A stretch of DNA of 6,679 nt, taken from contig CALEKV010000200.1 in assembly GCA_937902525.1 (NCBI GenBank), positions 1 through 6,679 on the forward strand, in the 5' to 3' direction. Every line of letters starts with the position of its first letter. The stretch's first letter is position 1. Both the position numbers and the translations under genes were made by a program. Origin of the DNA: an uncultured Candidatus Saccharibacteria bacterium. Its GTDB lineage: Bacteria > Patescibacteriota > Saccharimonadia > Saccharimonadales > Saccharimonadaceae. This document shows positions 1 through 6,679 of this stretch, piece after piece. The notes under the pieces are model-generated. The model was given only the letters and a program-made list of their open reading frames with translations, searched no databases and was not told where the DNA came from.

Positions 1-140
1 GGCAGCAACCTGGTGTCGGCGCGCCTCAGTTTGTCACTCGAAATAACACGACACCCAGCGATAGCGCACATCTGAACTTACGCGACCCTGGTCAGAACCA
101 GGCGGGCGGACAATCGGAAGTATCGGTTAACCTGAGATAG
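1..140 (+). CDS. C-terminal fragment of an unidentified protein (5' end outside window)
   Basis: The frame that begins with a full codon at position 3 is open from the window edge to a TAG at 138-140, giving 45 residues. The visible tail is hydrophilic and rich in Gln, Asn, Gly, Pro and Ser, with no membrane segment, no cysteine and no motif I recognise; it ends EVSVNLR. It looks like a flexible or low-complexity C-terminus rather than a folded domain. The other two plus-strand frames stop earlier (TGA at 73-75 and TAA at 44-46). It converges on the minus-strand membrane-protein gene, with 13 bp between the stop codons. Function cannot be assigned. The frame could be fortuitous because only 138 bases are visible, but its position tight against the neighbouring stop favours a real gene end. 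Confidence 0.55.
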   Translation, partial: QQPGVGAPQFVTRNNTTPSDSAHLNLRDPGQNQAGGQSEVSVNLR

Positions 141-153
141 GTTGGCGCAATCG

Positions 154-741
154 TTACCTGCCACGCAGAAGTGTTTTTGCAAAATCGATGATGTTACCAA
201 TAATCCAGCCAAATATAAAAGCGGCGATTGACTCAGTGCCTGTTAACGGGTAGCCACTTTGTTTTGCTACGATATATATAATGAGGGTGAGCAGGAATGA
301 CGCTATGGCTCCACTCAAGACTGCAGTGGGGCGGGCAATAGTGTTACCAGTGATGTCGCTTACTTTTTCAACAATAGGGTGGTGAATTAACTTACTGAAG
401 CGCCTTTCCGAAGGAGACATTTGTTGGTGTGCCTGTTGCATGATAGATTCGTAAGCCTTATTACGTGCAAGCTTGGTGTCAATTTTATGCTCAGGGTTTT
501 GCTGTGGCGCTATTGATGCTTTTTCAGGCATAGAGGGTTCATGCTCCGCTGCTATTCGTTCAATCTCGTGTCGGGCATTTTCTATAGTTTTTTCTTGCTG
601 CTCCGTGGTGTGCTCAACGCTCTTTGCTTGTTCGTTTTTGGACGCGGGGCGTTCGCTGGCAGGATTAGCTGGCTGTTTGACGCGCTCGTTTTGTAAGTCA
701 GGAGTTATTTCGTTCATATTTGCAATTTTATCTCCCTGCAT
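154..741 (-). CDS. Small two-helix membrane protein with long hydrophilic N-terminus, function unknown
   Basis: This is a 195-residue protein without cysteine. Residues 1-110 are polar and rich in Glu, Gln, Ala, Lys and Pro, and are probably disordered; an acidic helical stretch at about 43-68 could form a coiled coil. A basic segment (SERRFSKLIHHPIVEKVSD, about 111-129) leads into two predicted membrane helices, about 140-159 and 170-187, joined by a short loop, KQSGYPLTGTE. The protein ends KTLLRGR. Positive charges before helix 1 and after helix 2 suggest both termini are cytoplasmic. The ATG at 741 overlaps the stop of the upstream surface-protein gene (TAATG) and follows GGGGA with a 7-nt gap. 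Met9 (ATG at 717-715) is an alternative start, with GGGAG about 14 nt upstream, and would remove only eight residues. I recall similar ARPxxxLSG...GYPL...E-AAF-GW segments in CPR hypothetical proteins but know no function. Operon partnership with an exported protein suggests a role at the envelope. Confidence 0.85.
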   Translation of the reverse strand: MQGDKIANMNEITPDLQNERVKQPANPASERPASKNEQAKSVEHTTEQQEKTIENARHEIERIAAEHEPSMPEKASIAPQQNPEHKIDTKLARNKAYESIMQQAHQQMSPSERRFSKLIHHPIVEKVSDITGNTIARPTAVLSGAIASFLLTLIIYIVAKQSGYPLTGTESIAAFIFGWIIGNIIDFAKTLLRGR

Positions 742-2426
742 TAGATTGTCCCCGTGTTGAAGTCTCTACGAATAAGTCGCACCTCTGTTTTTAATTGTCG
801 AGAGCGTGTGTACAGGTAGGTTACCAGGGCGAGTGCGAGTGCGGCGACAATGACATTTGTGGTGGCACCGGTGCGGGGAAGTTCAGTGACTATCGTTTCA
901 ATGATTTGTTTTTGCACGGGGCAGTCAACGGCGATGGTGACATTATTGCCGAACGTATTAGACATGCGACAGTCATATGAAGTTGGTTCGCTAACGCCCT
1001 TGGCGAGGGCAGGGATGGTGCTCATGATTTGTACGGTAAACATGCGGGTGATTTTCTCACCAGGCTGAATGGTAATTTTTGGCCAAGTGAGGACGGTGGT
1101 TTTTGTGTCTGTGTCGGTTCCTTGCGTGCCGCCACCGCTGTCAATAATATTCGCGTACTCGGTTATGTCATCGACTCTTTCAATAAAAGTGAAGTCTGCC
1201 GGAGACGTGCCTTTGTTTTCGACGGTTAATCTGTAGATAATTCTGTCGTTTGCCTTTGCGGTAACGTCTTGTGCGGGAGTGTTGTTTTGGGTTATGTTTG
1301 TGGCTGTTTTGGTTTGGACTAAATTAGCGGCGCAACTTTCGTCCTTGATCCACAATAGTGACTCGCCTGGACATGGTTGACATTCGGGGTTAATTTTTAA
1401 AATTTGTGGATTTTGGGGACATTTTTCAGGAGGAGCAATATGAAAAGTTTTGGCACAATCATCAGAAGTTAGGCTACCAGCAGAGCCGTTAACCGCTACG
1501 CGCACGCTATAGTTACCCTCGGAAGACTGGTTGTATACATATATATTACTTGACTGCGATGTGCTAATGGTTTGTTCGGCGACTGTCCGTCCGTTTTTTT
1601 GGATAGTATACACATAACCGTTGATTACCATACCATTTGCGGCAAGCGCGGTCGTGGTGAACTGATAATTATTGGCAATTTTGTCTATAGTTAACGACTG
1701 GCATGCGGCTACGGGATCGATTTTACAGTTTGGGTCATTGGCGAGCAAGTCAGTTCTGTCTTTGATAGTACACATTTTTGGCGGCGAAGCGCAGTTGGGA
1801 TATGTACCGGCTTGACCGTTTGGGCAGCGCACTGGCGGGGGCGCTACCTTAAGCACCAGGTTGCCGCACATGTTGAGAATAGCAAACTCCGTGCCGCTTC
1901 CAGTTGTCCCCACCAGGGCGTCATAAGTCGATCCGTTTTGTTTTGTATAGGCCAGGGTATCGCTTAAATTGAGCGGACGGTAATAGAAGGTGGCTGAACC
2001 TCCATCTGATGTTGGGACAGTGTATGCTCGTTCGCCTTGTGCATAACTGAATCGCGATAAGCGACCCCATGAATAGCCGCCATCGGTGTGTGAGTTCCAT
2101 TTTCCGTTATTCGCAGCTTGTATATCGTTGCGGTTGATGCCAATTGTGCTCAATAGATCCTTGAGGCTTCCTGTGTTGTTGTCGTAAGAAGATAGAAAAT
2201 CGTCCTTAGACGAAAAACCGCCGTATATTAGATCGTTTGAGCTGGCGGCGTTGGCACTCTCGGGCGGCTGAAACACCGAAAAAGACTGCACTATCAGTGC
2301 GAGTACCAGAAAAACAAGCCCCATTTTACGGGTTGCTTCTTCCTTTTTGAGGCGTTTCGCATAAAATGCTAATTGCCCAACTAGCGCTGGGCTGAATGGC
2401 AGGCTTGATATAAGTTTTTTGAACAT
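741..2426 (-). CDS. Exported Cys-rich surface protein with PKD/Ig-like and DUF11-like domains and LPRTG-TM C-terminus
   Basis: This is a 561-residue predicted exported, membrane-anchored protein. A long basic N-region (FYAKRLKKEEATRK, about 21-34) precedes a hydrophobic core at 36-52 and a signal-peptidase-like ANA site at 58-60. Residues 62-150 form a soluble module with a SWGRLSR motif at 119-125. Residues 187-242 are Cys-rich. About 243-330 resembles a PKD/Ig-like beta sandwich (GNYSVRVAVNG at 304-314). A second Cys-rich linker spans 336-365. About 383-502 resembles a DUF11/CARDB-type domain (RIIYRLTVENKGTSPADF). The C-terminus has LPRTG at 516-520, a hydrophobic helix at about 523-539 and a 21-residue basic tail. 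All 13 cysteines lie on the exported side. The start follows AAAAGG with an 8-nt gap; Met35 has no suitably placed ribosome site and would remove the basic N-region. Its stop overlaps the start of the next gene. I recall this architecture from Saccharibacteria surface proteins (unverified). Ligand and function are unknown; adhesion or envelope scaffolding is inference. Confidence 0.88.
   Translation of the reverse strand: MFKKLISSLPFSPALVGQLAFYAKRLKKEEATRKMGLVFLVLALIVQSFSVFQPPESANAASSNDLIYGGFSSKDDFLSSYDNNTGSLKDLLSTIGINRNDIQAANNGKWNSHTDGGYSWGRLSRFSYAQGERAYTVPTSDGGSATFYYRPLNLSDTLAYTKQNGSTYDALVGTTGSGTEFAILNMCGNLVLKVAPPPVRCPNGQAGTYPNCASPPKMCTIKDRTDLLANDPNCKIDPVAACQSLTIDKIANNYQFTTTALAANGMVINGYVYTIQKNGRTVAEQTISTSQSSNIYVYNQSSEGNYSVRVAVNGSAGSLTSDDCAKTFHIAPPEKCPQNPQILKINPECQPCPGESLLWIKDESCAANLVQTKTATNITQNNTPAQDVTAKANDRIIYRLTVENKGTSPADFTFIERVDDITEYANIIDSGGGTQGTDTDTKTTVLTWPKITIQPGEKITRMFTVQIMSTIPALAKGVSEPTSYDCRMSNTFGNNVTIAVDCPVQKQIIETIVTELPRTGATTNVIVAALALALVTYLYTRSRQLKTEVRLIRRDFNTGTI
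749..753 (-). promoter_or_regulatory. Ribosome binding site of the 195-residue membrane protein gene
   Basis: GGGGA on the minus strand lies 7 nt before the ATG at 741, inside the last codons of the upstream gene. It supports the TAATG-overlapping start over the internal Met9, and permits both termination-reinitiation and independent ribosome entry. Confidence 0.55.
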
Positions 2427-2434
2427 GATGTTGG

Positions 2435-2440
2435 CCTTTT
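2435..2440 (-). promoter_or_regulatory. Ribosome binding site of the surface protein gene
   Basis: AAAAGG on the minus strand lies 8 nt before the ATG at 2426. This is normal spacing and it decides the start in favour of Met1 over Met35. Confidence 0.6.
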
Positions 2441-2475
2441 GATTTTTATTTCTGTCTATTTACCTCTTGATAGAA

Positions 2476-2505
2476 AGTTTAGCATAACAAATATGTTCAA
2501 TACAA
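2476..2505 (-). promoter_or_regulatory. Candidate promoter of the surface-protein operon
   Basis: On the minus strand, TTGTAT (2505-2500) is followed after 18 bp by TAAACT (2481-2476). The -10-like hexamer is preceded by TGC, an extended -10 feature. Transcription would start near 2470, about 45 nt before the ATG at 2426. Both hexamers deviate from consensus and the region is AT-rich, so chance matches are likely. It is nevertheless the best candidate I see in the only non-coding DNA upstream of this operon. Confidence 0.35.
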
Positions 2506-2520
2506 TAGCTAGCGTGAACA
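2494..2520. repeat. Inverted repeat TGTTCA-N15-TGAACA between the divergent promoters
   Basis: A perfect 6-bp inverted repeat has arms at 2494-2499 and 2515-2520. The arm centres are 21 bp apart, about two helical turns. It spans the candidate -35 element of the minus-strand operon and lies just upstream of the gyrB -10 region. Geometry and position would suit an operator for a dimeric regulator acting on both promoters. A dyad of this size at some spacing is expected about once by chance in an intergenic region this long, so it is only a candidate. Confidence 0.3.
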
Positions 2521-2526
2521 ACTGTT

Positions 2527-2546
2527 TATATGCTATAATGCATATA
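2527..2546. repeat. Inverted repeat framing the gyrB -10 hexamer
   Basis: TATATGC at 2527-2533 and its exact reverse complement GCATATA at 2540-2546 flank TATAAT at 2534-2539, so the -10 hexamer sits exactly in the 6-nt centre. The right arm reaches the expected transcription start near 2546. The left arm supplies the TGC of the extended -10 element. It could be an operator overlapping the promoter, an extruding DNA element, or a coincidence of AT-rich sequence. Confidence 0.45.
2531..2539 (+). promoter_or_regulatory. Extended -10 promoter of gyrBA
   Basis: TGC immediately followed by the consensus hexamer TATAAT (2534-2539) forms an extended -10 element. The positions 16-18 bp upstream carry no recognisable -35. 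TGAACA at 2515-2520 resembles TTGACA at four of six positions but would leave a spacer of only 13 bp. A start near 2546 gives a leader of about 38 nt before the gyrB ATG. It faces away from the surface-protein operon. In other bacteria the -10 region of gyrase promoters contributes to their response to DNA relaxation; whether that applies here is inference. Confidence 0.7.
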
Positions 2547-2575
2547 TTGTAAATAAGCAGAACTGACCGTAAAGT

Positions 2576-4572
<1,997 letters not shown>

Positions 4573-4573
4573 T

Positions 4574-6679
4574 ATGAATGAGGATGAAGTAAAAATGAAC
4601 CCGGAGAACGATTCGCCAGCTGAGGGCGAAGTGATAGCGCCTATACAAACGCATTCACGATCAGTCGAAGTGCGCACTGTTGAAGATGTCATGGAAGATA
4701 GCTTTTTGCGCTATTCAATGAGTGTGATTGTAGAACGAGCGCTGCCTGATGTGCGAGATGGTATGAAGCCGGTGCATCGCCGTATATTGTTTACTATGGG
4801 TGAACAAGGCTTAAGGCCGAGTGGAAAGTTTAACAAGTCCGCTCGTATTGCCGGCGATGTGATGGGTAAGTATCACCCGCACGGTGACAGTAGTATTTAT
4901 GATGCCATGGTGCGCTTGGCCCAGGATTGGGTAATGCGCTACCCGTTAGTAGATGGCCAGGGTAACTTTGGGTCCATGGATGGTGATCCGCCAGCGGCTA
5001 TGCGCTACACCGAAGCGCGGCTTGGCAAGGCGGGTAATGAACTGCTGTCTGACCTAGACAAGGACACGGTTGATTTTAGGGACAACTATGACGGCAAAGA
5101 GCAAGAACCAGTAGTGTTGCCGGCTAAATTGCCCAATCTACTTTTGAATGGACAAGTCGGTATTGCAGTTGGTATGGCGACAAACATCCCAACGCATAAT
5201 CTGGGTGAAGTGGTTGACGCCACTATTGAATTGATTGACAACCCAGAAGCGACTCTTGATGATCTGCTGAAGCATGTCAAAGGACCTGATTTTCCAACTG
5301 GTGCGACTGTGTACGGTGGTGCGCCAATGCGCCAAGCTTATGCCACTGGTAAGGGCAGTGTAACCATAAGGGCGGTGGCAAATATTGAAGAAACTAAAAA
5401 AGGTAGGCACCAGATTGTGGTGAGCGAGATACCTTACGGTGTCAATAAGGCGACCTTGATCGAAAAAATTGCCGACCTAGTGCATGAAAAGAAACTACTA
5501 ACAATAAGCGACTTACGCGATGAGTCTGCGCGCGGTAACGTTCGGATTGTCATTGAACTGAAAAAGGATGCCTACCCAAAAAAGGTCCTAAATCAGCTAT
5601 ATAAACTGACGTCACTCCAAACCAATTTCCACTACAATATGCTGGCCTTAGTCGATGGTATTCAACCGCGGATACTTGGCCTTCATGATATTTTGAGTGA
5701 GTTTTTGAAGCATCGACAGGTGGTAGTGAGGCGTCGTACAGAATATGAACTGCGTAAAGCAAAAGAGCGCGCCCATATTTTGGAAGGCTACAAGATTGCA
5801 CTTGATAATATCGACGAGGTGATTGCGACTATCCGCGCCAGCAAGACGCGCGATGAGGCTGAAGAAGCTTTGATTCGCAAGTTTAAGCTAAGTCAAATAC
5901 AAGCGCGTGCCATTCTGGAAATGCAGTTGCGGCGCTTGACTGGCTTAGAGCGCCAGGCGATTGAAGATGAGCTAAAGGAACTGCACGCTCTGATTGAAAA
6001 ATTGGAAGGAATTTTGGCCGACGAACAAGAAATTCTGAATATTATTAGAACTGAATTATTGGAGGAAAAAGAAAGATTTGGTGATGACCGTCGTAGTAAA
6101 ATAATCAACTATGAGATGGGTAAATTCAGTGATGAAGAATTGATTCCAGAAGAAGATAGTGTTGTTCTGCTTACATCGGAAAACTATATCAAGCGTACGC
6201 TTGCTAGTGATTATCGTAAACAAAATCGTGGCGGCAAGGGTAAGCGCGGTATGACCACGAAAGCCGAAGATATGATTGACTTGCTTGTGCCTGCGAGCAC
6301 GCACGACTATCTGGTGTTCTTCACTAATCGCGGCCGCGTGTTCAGGTTAAAGGCGTATGAAGTGCCTGCGGCAGGGCTTTCCGCTAAAGGTGTTGCGGCG
6401 GTTAATTTGTTGCAGCTACAGCCTGAAGAAAAAATTACATCAATCATCAACCAGCCCAAGGACTCAAGGGGCGACGGTTACTTATTCATGGCAACCACTA
6501 AGGGCACTGTAAAAAAGACAGCAACTGCTGACTATGCCAATATTCGCACCAACGGCTTGATTGCTATCAAGTTAGATGATGGTGACGAGCTGCGCTGGAT
6601 TAAGTATACGTACGGCAATAACGATGTAATTGTGTCAACGTCTGCCTTTCTAGCGGTGCGTTTTAACGAAAAAGATGTA
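4574..6679 (+). CDS. gyrA: DNA gyrase subunit A, 3'-truncated by the window edge
   Basis: GyrA is the DNA breakage-reunion and wrapping subunit of gyrase. The open frame runs 702 codons to the window end without a stop; about 100-160 residues of C-terminal domain are probably outside. The core begins near residue 35 ([20 protein letters not shown]). Catalytic Tyr145 follows Arg144 in [10 protein letters not shown] (codon 5006-5008). The winged-helix segment [13 protein letters not shown] keeps Ser106 and Asp110, matching E. coli Ser83 and Asp87. The tower and coiled coil run to about 515, with NMLALVDG at 355-362. The DNA-wrapping beta-pinwheel starts near 527 and has a GyrA-box-like QNRGGKG at 550-556, which supports gyrase over topoisomerase IV. 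The first ATG lies one base after the gyrB stop (TAA-T-ATG) and lacks a clear ribosome site, so coupling is likely. Met8 (4595) has GAGG 11 nt upstream and is an alternative start. The N-terminal extension of about 23 polar residues beyond E. coli GyrA may be disordered. Confidence 0.97.
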   Translation, partial: MNEDEVKMNPENDSPAEGEVIAPIQTHSRSVEVRTVEDVMEDSFLRYSMSVIVERALPDVRDGMKPVHRRILFTMGEQGLRPSGKFNKSARIAGDVMGKYHPHGDSSIYDAMVRLAQDWVMRYPLVDGQGNFGSMDGDPPAAMRYTEARLGKAGNELLSDLDKDTVDFRDNYDGKEQEPVVLPAKLPNLLLNGQVGIAVGMATNIPTHNLGEVVDATIELIDNPEATLDDLLKHVKGPDFPTGATVYGGAPMRQAYATGKGSVTIRAVANIEETKKGRHQIVVSEIPYGVNKATLIEKIADLVHEKKLLTISDLRDESARGNVRIVIELKKDAYPKKVLNQLYKLTSLQTNFHYNMLALVDGIQPRILGLHDILSEFLKHRQVVVRRRTEYELRKAKERAHILEGYKIALDNIDEVIATIRASKTRDEAEEALIRKFKLSQIQARAILEMQLRRLTGLERQAIEDELKELHALIEKLEGILADEQEILNIIRTELLEEKERFGDDRRSKIINYEMGKFSDEELIPEEDSVVLLTSENYIKRTLASDYRKQNRGGKGKRGMTTKAEDMIDLLVPASTHDYLVFFTNRGRVFRLKAYEVPAAGLSAKGVAAVNLLQLQPEEKITSIINQPKDSRGDGYLFMATTKGTVKKTATADYANIRTNGLIAIKLDDGDELRWIKYTYGNNDVIVSTSAFLAVRFNEKDV

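Noticed and set aside
87..102. CCTGGT-CAGA-ACCAGG hairpin
   Set aside because: It is perfect but short, lies within coding sequence and has no T-tract on either side; probably chance.
158..178. Intrinsic terminator for the left-edge plus-strand gene (CTGC-CAC-GCAG then T-tract)
   Set aside because: The stem is only 4 bp, the T-tract starts 6 nt after it, and it lies inside the coding sequence of the minus-strand gene.
473..1229. Several plus-strand open frames opposite the surface and membrane protein genes
   Set aside because: They mirror well-supported minus-strand genes, and their translations are low-complexity Cys/Ser- or Val-rich strings without domain features.
4862..4903. Fluoroquinolone-resistance substitutions in GyrA
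   Set aside because: The two main positions read Ser106 and Asp110, the usual sensitive residues, so nothing unusual is present here.

Overview
The window looks like a chromosomal segment from a Patescibacteria/CPR bacterium, most probably Candidatus Saccharibacteria (TM7). Three things point there. The two gyrase proteins read cleanly in the standard code with no in-frame TGA, which argues against the code-25 CPR lineages. GyrB has the compact form of about 660 residues and ends in an unusual [13 protein letters not shown] C-terminus. The large exported protein has an N-terminal export segment, a Cys-rich middle and a C-terminal LPxTG-membrane-basic tail that I recall as recurrent in TM7 genomes. 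The assignment is from memory of family features; no search was run.

Layout. Positions 1-140 (+) hold the last 45 codons of an unidentified gene that enters from the left edge. Only 13 bp separate it from two minus-strand genes that converge on it: a 561-residue surface protein (741-2426) and a 195-residue two-helix membrane protein (154-741). The stop of the first and the start of the second overlap as TAATG, so they form a translationally coupled pair. A 157-bp divergent intergenic region (2427-2583) carries an extended -10 promoter for gyrB, a weaker candidate promoter for the surface-protein pair, and two inverted repeats. One of these repeats frames the gyrB -10 hexamer exactly. gyrB (2584-4572) is complete, and gyrA starts 1 bp after its stop and runs off the right edge (4574-6679, 702 codons, no stop).

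How the parts work together. GyrB and GyrA are the two subunits of DNA gyrase, the A2B2 enzyme that introduces negative supercoils. Their one-base spacing implies co-transcription and matched synthesis. The ATPase, TOPRIM and catalytic-tyrosine residues I can check are all present, and a GyrA-box-like motif supports gyrase rather than topoisomerase IV. The minus-strand pair looks like a cell-surface module: an exported protein of beta-sandwich domains anchored by a C-terminal helix, plus a small membrane protein with a long hydrophilic cytoplasmic N-terminus. It is the least understood part of the window and the best candidate for something undescribed. I see no RNA genes, CRISPR arrays, insertion sequences or convincing intrinsic terminators.
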